64,000 bases of DNA from Thuidium tamariscinum (lineage: Eukaryota; Streptophyta; Bryopsida; Hypnales; Thuidiaceae), in NCBI GenBank assembly GCA_947034885.2, contig OX344758.2:17325067-17389066 (forward strand). Reading direction: 5' to 3'. Below, piece by piece: positions 46,756 to 58,800 of this stretch. The position numbers were made by a program, and so were the translations under genes. A model generated the notes under the pieces. The model did no database searches and had not been told where the DNA came from. It was given only the letters and a program-made list of their open reading frames with translations. The number at the start of each line of letters is the position of its first letter. The stretch's first letter is position 1.

Positions 46756-48360
46756 CTACTAAACAAAACTAGATAAGGGAAATAAGATGGGCCGTACATG
46801 TGACCTTTCCCTAAATCTAACTATCCACTTAAGCTCTATGTAATTTGAATTTAGAATTCAAATCTTACCTAAACCTTACAAGAACTTGCAATCTACCTAT
46901 TTTTTTATCTTTCCAAAATCTACAAGTTCCCATATGGAAGTGGTTCCCATATGTTCCCACCTACTTTTTACTTCAAATTCAAATTTACTTACATCAAGCA
47001 CTTGAAGCTTCTTTCATTTTTTTTTGAGGTTGTAATTGCTCCTACATGTGCTGGAAGCTCCTCACATATTCCCCACGGTCATTAGGGCCCAAATCTCCTA
47101 AATTCTCATTAGGGGGCCTTAAACCCCATTTCTTCCACTATATGTTGTCCCAAAACTCTAACTTTGGTAATTTGACTCTGATTTGCAAACGGATTGCGCC
47201 GTTGGGTCCGAGAAGCCATAATTAGCCTAGAAAAAATTCCTAACCCCTTACACTATGCCCTAAATCTCAACAAAAGCTAGTGTAGGTTGAGGTCAAAGTT
47301 GGGATAAATTTTCAACTTTTGGAGTTTGACTTATTTGAACCTCATTCCTTCACCAAGCTCTCAAGTAGATAGAGGGGGGTGGGGGGTGGGGTAGGAATAG
47401 ATCTAACTTAAGTCCCAATACAATGCCGTATACTTCCCATATGCCGGTCAACCTTCGACACCGTCATTTAAATTGTCCATTGTTGAGGGAGGTTGCCGAT
47501 TCGGGGTCTTTTGCTTATCAATATGTCTTGAAACTTGGGGGAGTGCTCCATTGATGTGAAACTTCTTAGCCATATTTTTAGTAGGATTTTAATGCAGCTT
47601 GGGATATTCTTGCGAATTTCCACCCCAAGACTACTGAGGTTGACTGCTCGGGAAAATATCCATAATACTTTGGAGGATTCCCAAACTTTGAAGGGAACCT
47701 CCCATGAGATCCCCCCAAGTGGGTGTGGACTCACATCTCCACTGCGTCTGTCAAAAATTAGGGAAACGCCAGGTACCTACATGTCAAGATTAGTATTTTA
47801 CCCCGTATTCTCTTCAATGCTATGGAGAGCGGGGAATCTCTTCTTAGATTTTCCTATAGGGACTTCCTAATCCAACAAGGCCCTTTTTAGGCTTCTTACC
47901 CTAAATCCCTACAATACTCTCAAATTGTAGTCTGTTTGGCCAAAGTAAGATCTATTTGGGATACACACTATCCTAAACCCTTTCTATTGACCAAATAGTG
48001 TATTGGCACGTAGGATGCCAATACTGTTTTTATCCTCTTTTATGAGTTCTATGGGCCTAACTATGCCTTGGATTGTGTAGGAATCTAAAAAAAAAAGTCT
48101 CCGGTGACGAATCAGGGGCTCACATAGGAGTTAAATTGAAGAAAAATAAAACAAGACCTTAGATAACCATCTATTCCAGTAGCTCCCGTCTAGCATACCT
48201 CTAGTCTAGCACCCCCCTAATGCAACAACTTTCCAATCTTGCACCTTTAGCATGTAGCTTCTGCGCTAGGTACCGGTAGAAGACGCGGTAGAGCTGGGTG
48301 CCGACAACATAGAGATAGGTACTAGCAACATAAGGATCAATAGCAGGCCATGGTCCCTTT
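46756..48360. other. Intergenic, no gene recognised
   Basis: Moderately GC-richer than its surroundings, with several GGGCC/CCCC stretches. Open frames (for example 47535-47870) show no domain. It may be the interior of the element family defined by the L repeats. Confidence 0.35.
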
Positions 48361-48399
48361 GAAAAAAAGTAGATTAGTCGCAATTGGGATAGTTGGAAA

Positions 48400-48700
48400 A
48401 AAATAGGATAAAAAGTAGAAATGGAAAAATAGGATAGAAAGTAGAAAGAAAAAAAGAGGATAGAATTTAGAAGGAAAAAAGTAGATAGGAAATTAGTCAA
48501 AGGGAGAGACAATTAGCGATAAATTATAGAATAGAAATTAGGATAGTTGAAACAAGGAAAAAGCCAACTATAGAATAGTAATTGAGATAGTTAGAATAAG
48601 GAGAAAGCCAACCATAGAATAGTAATTGAGATAGTTGGAATCAGGGGAAAGCCAGTTAAAGAATAGTAATTGGGATAGTTGGAACAAAGGATAGACAATT
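48400..48700. repeat. Purine-rich tandem repeats
   Basis: First come about three units of roughly 29 bp (AAAATAGGATAGAAAGTAGA-type, 48405-48490). They are followed by about four units of roughly 52 bp (TAGAATAGTAATTGAGATAG then TTGGAATAAGGAGAAAGCCA, 48520-48690). Non-coding. Confidence 0.75.
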
Positions 48701-49084
48701 AGAAGACGAAAATTACTAAATGAGAGGCAAGATGAGGAGAGCCAAGGAAAAACAATCAAGGACAAGGTTTGAATATGACGGGGAGCAAAGCAGGCATGGA
48801 AGACCTGACCATGCACCACGGGGAAGTAGGCCATTAATACCACTCTTGAATGGATGCTAAGGTATAGCTAGAATTTAGAAATTAAGATTGTTCTTCAACA
48901 CAAACCCAAAGTAGAAATAGAAAATGATTAGTAAAAGCTAGTGAGGTGAATTAGATTAGCAAGACAAAAGGAGATAAGTTCATCTAATAAAACCAAGGTA
49001 GTCATACGAACTAAAGAAAGTTGTATTAAATTGATCGGAAGTTCCATGGCAGGTCTAAGTAGTTAGAAGGGTTAGGATCCCCAA

Positions 49085-49232
49085 CCCAATTCAATTTGCA
49101 AAGTAGATTAGGTAGGAAAAAAGATCCATTGCTTGCAAGGTACAATGAATTGATACTTAGACACCCATAGAATTTAGAAAACACTTAGAGCCTGGTTGTA
49201 CTTGCTTAATTCCAAGGGTGGGAATAAAGCGC
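49085..49232 (-). repeat. Long dispersed repeat L, partial copy 3, inverted
   Basis: The reverse complement (GTGGGCGCTTTATTCCCACC, GGGTGTCTAAG, GCAAGCAATGGATC, CCTACCTAATCTAC) parallels 44604-44760 of copy 1 (GTGGGTGCTTTATTCCCACC, AGGTGTCTAAG, TAAGCAATGGATC, CCTACCTACTCTA). Confidence 0.7.
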
Positions 49233-49323
49233 CCACCATTATCTAAGGCAAAAGAAATATGCTTAAATTAATGAAAATTTGATGGAAATATTCAAAATTT
49301 GGTGCAAAAGTTTTAATTTTAAA

Positions 49324-50213
49324 TTAACCCTTTAAGGACCAGTCGACCACTTTTTGGTTGATTTTTGCACTCTCAGTCTAATATTGTTCAAAATGCATTT
49401 GATTACAAAAATCTCAAAGAATAACGCAATTAGAGTGTCTCCAAGTGCTTCCAAAGAAACCAATTTCAAGAGAATTGGAGCATCAATGCATTAGCTATGA
49501 GGTTGTAAACTCAAATGGCCTGGACCCTAAAATGAGAAGTGTTCAACAAAAATACAAAAAAATATCAACCAATTTGTGAGATTTTTTTGTATCTTGATGT
49601 CTTGACAAGGCATAAGTGTTTCTTTTTAACCTCATGAATGCCCAAAGTAAACTTATGCATTGAAATATATGTAGCGCAAATTCCAAAGGGTCATTCAAGT
49701 CATTGATTTTTGAGGATTAAAGGAAACAACTCAAATTCCAATAAGTCTCTAAAAGAAAATATGATTTAGAGGTACATTTTTCTTTCTTCAATGTACCAAA
49801 TCTACACATTTCAGAAGGATATTGCTTTTGATGACCACAAATGGCTATTTTTTGTGAACTTAAAAAATTTGTAACTAATTTCAAAAAGCTTCAAAAAAAT
49901 ATGAAACAACTTGGATTAGGTGCCTATTCTACTTGACTCTTGAGAAAAATTTACTAAAAAATATTTAAAGATGTTCCACCTTCCCAAAATTCGATTTTAG
50001 TCCTTAAAAGGTTGATTTATGGACCTTCTATTTTATTTACAGCAATTTGTACCATTGGATGAGCTTGATTTTTTTGTTAGGATGAAGAATCTCCCTTATA
50101 GCAACACTTTATATGGTTTGATCTACGATTACATCCTTAGAGTGGCTACAAAATTCACTTTCTTAAAGAACTACACTTGCCCTCCAAATCAACCACGGTC
50201 CTTAAAGGGTTAA
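49324..50213. mobile_element. piggyBac-like TTAA-flanked element, 890 bp
   Basis: TTAACCCTTTAAGGACC at the left and its exact complement GGTCCTTAAAGGGTTAA at the right. The 13-bp terminus CCCTTTAAGGACC sits between TTAA sites, as in piggyBac elements (TTAA target, CCY ends). No transposase is encoded, so it would be non-autonomous. The stretch 49860-50040 resembles the right half of the MITE at 13418-13747 and ends in GGACCTTCTATTTTA, so a second, older element may be nested inside. Confidence 0.72.
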
Positions 50214-50508
50214 ACATTTGGTGCAACTTTATTGTATAATGAAAATTGGTATACTATTGTATACAATTGCCCTACTAGAAAGTTCACATTCCTTCCAACC
50301 ACCCTTCACCTTTTAAAATTGGACATAGATCTATTTTCTATCAATAACATTAAAAACCATATCAATGAAGCATCCAACAAATTTCATTTATTAGAAAACC
50401 AATTCTATAGGGAATTAATTGAAAAATAAAAAGAATCTTTAGAAAACTTAAAGACCCACTAAACAATCATTTAGATTAAAATTAGCATGCTACAATTCTA
50501 CCTAAGTA

Positions 50509-52361
50509 CACTACAAGAATTTTAGGATTCTATGACTGCGTATATGACTACGTTTTTAATCATACAAGACATATATGACTATGTACAAAAATTAAATGTG
50601 GCAGTCAGTGTAGACGAGTCCTTTATGTAAATGACTAGAGGTTTTTTTTTATCACCATTCACTTTTACCATGAATGTAGAAATGGATGAGAAAAGTGATA
50701 AAGAAAAGAGAGTGAAAAAAACGTTGTTTCAACTACCATGTGGAAAGTGCATTTCCAATATGGACATTCACATGGCCACTCATTTGCAAATCATTTTGAA
50801 GTTGTAAATGATCCATAAAAAATCCAATGTGGACAACCTCGTGGATAGTTATTTGTAAGTCGTTTTGAAGTTGTAAATGACCCATGAAAAATCCAACGTG
50901 GACTGTCATGAAAGAAGTTACAGAGGAGTGGTTTTTAAGTTGTGATGCTTACCAAGTCATTTTTGAATTGTTACACAATACTGCAAAATTAAAACATGAC
51001 TTTGAAATGACTTTTTAACAAGTCCTACTTAACCCTAAACACGCAATGAAAAAAATATTGAAATGAACTGTGTTGTATAAACCTTCTTGTATACCCTTAC
51101 CTATTACATATCTTCTTTGTTGTAGAAGCTCCCAGGCTGGTTTTAGTCTACCATCTAGGAACTCCTTAGATGTCAACTAAAAGATTGATTTTTTAACAAA
51201 TTGCATTGTCTTCAATTGGATGGAGAAGCTCTTTATACAAGTGGGTTAGTGGTAGGTAAGACAATCCATGTGGGATTTTTGAATGAGGGTAAAAAAAGCT
51301 TCATCACTCACTTTTTTGAATGAAGGTAAAAAGGAGCTTCATCACTTGTATAAAGAGTTTCTTCTTCGAGTCATTGATTAGTCACCTTAAAGTGAAGTGT
51401 AGTTGTACAAAATGACAATGTTCTACTTGTTTTGTAATTGGGGTCCAAAAGTAGGAGTTTACAACGTCCACATCATCATTTTGAAGACTCAAAAAATTAA
51501 AAAGAGAGAATAAAATCTGAACTTCACAAATTATACATCTGATAGTTGCATTGGTGACTTTGAAATGACTTAGATGCTCTAGATAAATGACTATTGGTGC
51601 AATAATGAGAGAGTGACAATCTATTGTTTAGTTGAACTCTAAACCTAGATGGTCAATTTTGTTAAAATGGCGATATTCTAATAAAATGGCATGGCATTAA
51701 GTTAAAATGGCACATTTTCTTCTTCAACCTCTAAGCCTCTATGTCAAAATGGTACATGAAATATGTCAAAATGGTACTTGAAATTTGTCAAAGTGGCACA
51801 TGGAATATGTCAAAATGGCACTTGGAATACTGCCATTCTAACAAAATTGACCATCTAGTCATTCTTTTCCAATCAATACTCAACTACTATATAACTAAGT
51901 TTTATAGATATATAGTTTCTAAAGTTCATATCACCTATCTCGATGCTTAATCCATTGAAAAAGCATGGATGAATGTAGTATGAAGCTACTATTGGTTCAC
52001 TCTTCATCATTCAAGCATTTGCATGACTGTATAATGATTATTCTTGAATTTGCACAACTGTAAAATGACTACTGTTGAATTTACAAGACTGTAAAATGAC
52101 TATTCTTGAGTATACATTGTCAACTAGGTGCAATTATGGAGCCCTAGTCATTGTATAGTAGTTTTGAAAACTAAAGGCTACTTCACACTACGGCCATGTA
52201 AGCCAAGAGGCCGTGGTTTTCACAAATTTAATTGGTAGAAATCATGGTTTCTAAAATCTAATTGGTAGAAATCCATGACCTCTCGACTTAGACGGCCACA
52301 GTATGAAGCAGCCCTAAGTCATAGATCAGTTGGTTGTGAAAGACCCCTTTTTCTTGTAGTG
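50509..52361. mobile_element. Non-autonomous CACTA element, 1.85 kb, TSD GTA
   Basis: The ends are CACTACAAGAATTTTAGG and CCCCTTTTTCTTGTAGTG. GTA is duplicated at 50506-50508 and 52362-52364. Sub-terminal ATGACTAC/ATGACTAT motifs lie at the left and GACTGTAAAATGACTATTCT repeats at 52020-52110. No transposase is seen. It contains a younger MITE at 51649-51854. Short open frames inside have no recognisable product. Confidence 0.88.
51649..51854 (+). mobile_element. GGTCAATTTTGTT MITE, copy 2
   Basis: 206 bp, left end GGTCAATTTTGTTAAAATGG, right end CTAACAAAATTGACC. It is the reverse-complement counterpart of the copy at 40971-41155, with extra copies of the internal AATATGTCAAAATGG motif. Nested inside the CACTA element 50509-52361. 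Confidence 0.85.
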
Positions 52362-52780
52362 GTAGGACAATTATTGAAAATCAAGGTAGTAGATGATGTC
52401 AATTCATTTATACATCAAGCTCTACATACAATCTTCAACCTCTTTCAATCAATGGATTATGTACATCTCTACCAAAATTATCAAGCTTTCCACTTGAAAA
52501 GAGATAAAATCACAAAATCCTTAAGAATTTCAAATGTTGCATACACCATCAACAAATGCTAAAATGTTCAAATTCTAGCAATAGCAAATACAATATGTTG
52601 CCAATAGCAAGTAAAATCTCTTCCAATTTGTCAAATTTTTTCAAATTCAACACAAAATGTATTGCTAATGATTACAAATTTACAACTATCAATGTGCACT
52701 TTTAAAATTCTAATTATTACTAAATCTCAACTTTACAAGATATACGTCAATCAAATGTTTACATCCCTAAGACTCAATGA
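52362..52780. other. Spacer before the decayed LRR tail
   Basis: AT-rich, no gene or repeat recognised. It presumably contains the transcription end of the PNL gene if the locus is transcribed through its tail. Confidence 0.35.
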
Positions 52781-53259
52781 AGTGGCAATTATCAATGATT
52801 CAAGGTTTATATTCACAATCTTCAATTCCTAGCTCAAGTGATGCCAACTTTTTCAATTCATAAAGGAAGGCTCTCTAATGCCTCACATCTCTTAAAGACT
52901 AGAATCTTCAACAACCTTGAGATTTTCAAAGGAAGCATGCCCCGCTCTTAAAGCCAATTTATTCTAAATGTGTCATCTTAGTTAAGGTAGGTGGAATCTC
53001 TTTTAGTTGTTCACAACCATTGAAATTCAATCTAATAAGACATGTCAATGATTCAAAGTCCAAATCTTCAATCTTTAGTTGTTTGCATTCATTCTAAGAC
53101 AGATTCTCTAGTGATGCCAACTTTTCCAATCCACGGGGCATGCTCTCCAATGCCTCACATCCTTCAAAGTCTAGAATCTTCAAGGCTTTGAGATTTTCAA
53201 ATGATGCATGCTCCACGCCCCCACCTTCAACTTCTCACAACCCTCAAAGCCAAGTCACT
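52780..53259 (-). pseudogene. Decayed 3' tail of the LRR array
   Basis: Minus-strand sequence still resembles about one and a half of the 288-bp LRR units (for example TTGAAGGTGG, CTCACATCCTTCAAAGTCTA on the plus strand, GCAAATGCC-type LRR motifs). It carries stops and length changes. At the junction, the expected spacing of the AACATG landmark (53271) is shifted to 53263 by an 8-bp insertion (CGTCCACA on the minus strand). The next codons read TGT TTA GAG TGA, with TGA where sister units have TGG. Confidence 0.75.
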
Positions 53260-55860
53260 CTAAACATGTGGACGTGTCATATTAGCAATGGTTGGTGAAA
53301 TCTCTTCTAATTGTTCACATCCCTTGAAATCCAATGTTTTAAGTGATGTCAATGATTCAAGGCTCAAATCTTCAATCTTCAGCTCCTTGCAATCGTTCAA
53401 ATAGAGCTCTTCAAGTAATGCCAACTTTCCCATTCCATGGGGCATGCTCTCTAATGTTTCACATCCTCCAAAGTCTAAAATCTTCAAGGCCTTGAGATTT
53501 TCAAATGATACATGCTCCACCTTCAACTTCTTACAACTTTGAAAGCAAAGCCACTTTAAACATGTCATGTTGGCTATGGATGGTGGAATCTCTTCTAGTT
53601 GTTCACATCCCTTGAAATTCAATGTTGTAAGTGATGTCAATGATTCAAGGTCTGAATTCACAATCTTCAATTCCTTGCAATCTTTCAAATAGAGCTCTTC
53701 TAGTGATGCCAACTTTTTCAATCCATGGGGCATGCTCTCCAATGCCTCACATCCTTCAAAGTTTAGAACCTTTAAGGCCTTGAGATTTTCAAATGATATA
53801 TGCTCCACTTTCAACTTCTTACAACTATGAAAGCTAAGCCACTCTAAACAGGTCATGTTCGCTATGGCTGGTGGAATCTCTTCTAGTTGTTCACAACCCT
53901 TGAAAGTCAATTTAGTAAGTGATGTCAATGATTCAAGGCTCAAATCCTCAATCTTCAGCTCCTTGCAATCAGTCAAGTAGAGCTCCTCTAGTGATGTCAA
54001 CTTTCCCATTCCTTGGGGCATGCTCTCCAATGCCTCACATCCTTCAAAGTCTAAAATCTTCAAGGCCTTGAGATTTTCAAATGATATATGCTCCACCTTC
54101 AACTTCTTACAACTTTGAAAGCTAAGCGATTGTAAACATGTCATGTTGGCTATGGCTGGTGGAATCTCTTCTAGTTGTTCACATCCCTTCAAAACCAATG
54201 TTTTAAGTGATGTCAATGATTCAAGGTTCAAATCTTCAATCTTCAGCTCCTTGCAATCAGTCAAGTAGAGCTTCTCTAGCGATGCCAACTTTCCCATTCC
54301 TTGGGGCATACTCTCCAATGCCTCACATCCTACAAAGTCTAAAATCTTCAAGGCCTTGAGATTTTCAAATGATATATGCTCGACCTTCAACTTCTTACAA
54401 CTTTGAAAGCTAAGCGATTGTAAACATGTCATATTGGCTATTGCTGGTGGAATTTCTTCTAGTTGTTCACATCCCTTAAAATTCAACATAATGAGTGATG
54501 TCAATGATTCAAGGTCCGAATTTCCAATCTTCAATTCCTTGCAATCAATCAAGTAGAGCTTCTCTAGTGATGCCAACTTTCCCATTCCTTGGGGCATGCT
54601 CTCCAATGCCTCACATCCTCCAAAGGCCAAAATCTTCAAGGCCTTGAGATTTTCAAATGATATATGCTCCACTTTCAACTTCTTACAACTATGAAAGCTA
54701 AGCCACTCTAAACAGGTCATGTTCGCTATGGCTGGTGGAATCTCTTCTAGTTGTTCACAACCCTTGAAAGTCAATTTAGTAAGTGATGTCAATGATTCAA
54801 GGCTCAAATCCTCAATCTTCAGCTCCTTGCAATCAGTCAAGTAGAGCTCCTCTAGTGATGTCAACTTTCCCATTCCTTGGGGCAAGCTCTCCAATGCCTC
54901 ACATCCTCCAAAGTCTAAAATCTTCAAGGCCTTGAGATTTGCGAATGATATATGCTCCACCTTCAACTTCTTACAACTTCGAAAGCTAAGCAATTGTAAA
55001 CATGTCATATTGGCTATGGCTAGTGGAATCTCTTCCAGTTGTTCACATCTCTTGAAATCCAATGTTTTAAGTGATGTCAATGATTCAAGGTTCAAATCTT
55101 CAATCTTCAATTTCTTGCAATCATTCAAATAGAGCTTCTCTAGTGAAGCCAACTTTCCCATTCCTTCGGGCATACTCTCCAATGCCTCACATCCTCCAAA
55201 GTCTAAAATCTTCAAGGCCTTGAGATTTTCACATGATATATGCTCCACCTTCAACTTCTTACAACTTTGAAAGCTAAGCCACTCTAAACAGGTCATATTC
55301 GCTATAGCTGGTGGAATCTCTTCTAGTTGTTCACATCCCTTAAAAGTCAATTTAGTAAGTGATGTCAATGATTCAAGGCTCAAATCTTCAATCTTTAGCT
55401 CCTTGCAATCAATCAAGTAGAGCTTCTCTAGTGATGCCAACTTTCCCATTCCTTGGGGCATGCTCTCCAATGTTTCACATCCTCCAAAGTCTAAAATCTT
55501 CAAGGCCTTGAGATTTTCAAATGATACTTGCCTAGTCCTCAATTTCTTACAACTTTGAAAGCTAAGCGATTGTAAACATGTCATGTTGGCTATTGCTGGT
55601 GGAATCTCTTCTAGTTGTTCACATCCCTTAAAATTCAACATAATGAGTGATGTCAATGATTCAAGGTCCGAATTTCCAATCTTCAATTCCTTGCAATCAA
55701 TCAAGTAGAGCTTCTCTAGTGATGCCAACTTTCCCATTCCTTGGGGCATGCTCTCCAATGCCTCACATCCTCCAAAGGCCAAAATCTTCAAGGCCTTGAG
55801 ATTTGCAAATGATATATGCTCCACCTTCAATTTCTTACAACTTTGAAAGCTAAGCGATTG
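53260..55860 (-). pseudogene. In-frame LRR continuation beyond the premature stop (866 codons)
   Basis: Directly after the TGA at 55863-55861 the same frame stays open for 866 codons to 53260. It encodes nine further 96-residue LRR units of the same type as upstream (LESLTSL, GCEQLEEIPPAIANMTC). The first codons after the stop read QSLSFQSCKK, exactly the expected continuation. The region is therefore coding sequence cut off by one substitution. It ends where an 8-bp insertion shifts the frame into an early stop. If the TGA is read through or is an assembly error, the LRR exon would have about 2,830 codons. Confidence 0.8.
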
Positions 55861-58800
55861 TCAACATGTCATGTTGGCTATGGCTGGTGGAATCTCTTCT
55901 AGTTGTTCACATCCCTTAAAATTCAACATAATGAGTGATGTCAATGATTCAAGGTCGAAATTTCCAATCTTCAATTCCTTGCAATCAATCAAGTAGAGCT
56001 TCTCTAGTGATACCAACTTTCCCATTCCTTGGGGCATGCTCTCCAATGCTTCACATCCTCCAAAGTTTAGAATCTTCAAGGCCTTGAGATTTTCAAATGA
56101 TATATGCTCCACCTTCAACTTCTTACAACTTTGAAAGCTAAGCCACTCTAAACATGTCATGTTAGCTGTGGCTGGTGGAATCGTTTCTAGTTGTTCACAT
56201 CCCTTCAAAACCAATGTTTTAAGTGATGTCAATGATTCAAGGTTCAAATCTTCAATCTTCAACTCCTTACAATCATTCAAGTAGAGCTCTTCTAGTAATG
56301 CCAACTTTCCCATTCCCTGGGGCATACTTTCCAATGCCTCACATCCTTCAAAGTTTAGAACCTTTAAGGCCTTGAGATTTTCAAATGATATATGCTCCAC
56401 TTTCAACTTCTTACAACTATGAAAGCTAAGCCACTCTAAACAGGTCATGTTCGCTATGGCTGGTGGAATCTCTTCTAGTTGTTCACAACCCTTGAAAGTC
56501 AATTTAGTAAGTGATGTCAATGATTCAAGGCTCAAATTCTCAATCTTCAGCTCCTTGCAATCAGTCAAGTAGAGCTCCTCTAGTGATGTCAACTTTCCCA
56601 TTCCTTGGGGCATGCTCTCCAATGCCTCACATCCTTCAAAGTCTAAAATCTTCAAGGCCTTGAGATTTTCAAATGATATATGCTCCACCTTCAACTTCTT
56701 ACAACTTTGAAAGCTAAGCGATTGTAAACATGTCATGTTGGCTATGGCTGGTGGAATCTCTTCTAGTTGTTCACATCCCTTCAAAACCAATGTTTTAAGT
56801 GATGTCAATGATTCAAGGTTCAAATCTTCAATCTTCAGCTCCTTACAATCATTCAAGTAGAGCTTCTCTAGCGATGCCAACTTTCCCATTCCTTGGGGCA
56901 TACTCTCCAATGCCTCACATCCTACAAAGTCTAAAATCTTCAAGGCCTTGAGATTTTCAAATGATATATGCTCGACCTTCAACTTCTTACAACTTTGAAA
57001 GCTAAGCGATTGTAAACATGTCATATTGGCTATTGCTGGTGGAATTTCTTCTAGTTGTTCACATCCCTTAAAATTCAACATAATGAGTGATGTCAATGAT
57101 TCAAGGTCGAAATTTCCAATCTTCAATTCCTTGCAATCAATCAAGTAGAGCTTCTCTAGTGATGCCAACTTTCCCATTCCTTGGGGCATGCTCTCCAATG
57201 CCTCACATCCTCCAAAGGCCAAAATCTTCAAGGCCTTGAGATTTGCAAATGATATATGCTCCACCTTCAACTTCTTACAACTTTGAAAGCTAAGCGATTG
57301 TAAACATGTCATGTTGGCTATGGCTGGTGGAATCTCTTCTAGTTGTTCACATCCCTTAAAATTCAACATAATGAGTGATGTCAATGATTCAAGGTCGAAA
57401 TTTCCAATCTTCAATTCCTTGCAATCAGTCAAGTAGAGCTCTTCTAGTAATGTCAACTTTCCCATTCCTTGGGGCATGCTCTCCAATGCCTCACATCCTT
57501 CAAAGTCTAAAATCTTCAAGGCCTTGAGATTTTCAAATGATATATGCTCCACCTTCAACTTCTTACAACTTTGAAAGCTAAGCCACTCTAAACATGTCAT
57601 GTTAGCTGTGGCTGGTGGAATCGTTTCTAGTTGTTCACATCCCTTCAAAACCAATGTTTTAAGTGATGTCAATGATTCAAGGTTCAAATCTTCAATCTTC
57701 AACTCCTTACAATCATTCAAGTAGAGCTCTTCTAGTAATGCCAACTTTCCCATTCCCTGGGGCATACTTTCCAATGCCTCACATCCTTCAAAGTTTAGAA
57801 CCTTTAAGGCCTTGAGATTTTCAAATGATATATGCTCCACTTTCAACTTCTTACAACTATGAAAGCTAAGCCACTCTAAACAGGTCATGTTCGCTATGGC
57901 TGGTGGAATCTCTTCTAGTTGTTCACAACCCTTGAAAGTCAATTTAGTAAGTGATGTCAATGATTCAAGGCTCAAATCCTCAATCTTCAGCTCCTTGCAA
58001 TCAGTCAAGTAGAGCTCCTCTAGTGATGTCAACTTTCCCATTCCTTGGGGCATGCTCTCCAATGCCTCACATCCTTCAAAGTCTAAAATCTTCAAGGCCT
58101 TGAGATTTTCAAATGATATATGCTCCACCTTCAACTTCTTACAACTTTGAAAGCTAAGCGATTGTAAACATGTCATGTTGGCTATTGCTGGTGGAATCTC
58201 TTCTAGTTGTTCACATCCCTTCAAAACCAATGTTTTGAGTGATGTCAATGATTCAAGGCTCAAATCCTCAATCTTCAGCTCCTTGCAATCAGTCAAGTAG
58301 AGCTTCTCTAGCGATGCCAACTTTCCCATTCCTTGGGGCATACTCTCCAATGCCTCACATCCTACAAAGTCTAAAATCTTCAAGGCCTTGAGATTTTCAA
58401 ATGATATATGCTCGACCTTCAACTTCTTACAACTTTGAAAGCTAAGCGATTGTAAACATGTCATATTGGCTATTGCTGGTGGAATCTCTTCTAGTTGTTC
58501 ACATCCCTTAAAATTCAACATAATGAGTGATGTCAATGATTCAAGGTCCGAATTTCCAATCTTCAATTCCTTGCAATCAATCAAGTAGAGCTTCTCTAGT
58601 GATGCCAACTTTCCCATTCCTTGGGGCATGCTCTCCAATGCCTCACATCCTCCAAAGGCCAAAATCTTCAAGGCCTTGAGATTTGCAAATGATATATGCT
58701 CTACCTTCAACTTCTTACAACTTTGAAAGCTAAGCGATTGTAAACATGTCATGTTGGCTATTGCTGGTGGAATCTCTTCTAGTTGTTCACATCCCTTAAA

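Noticed and set aside
47535-47870. 111-codon plus-strand frame as a gene
   Set aside because: No motif, no homologous frame recognised, and it lies in repeat-derived sequence.
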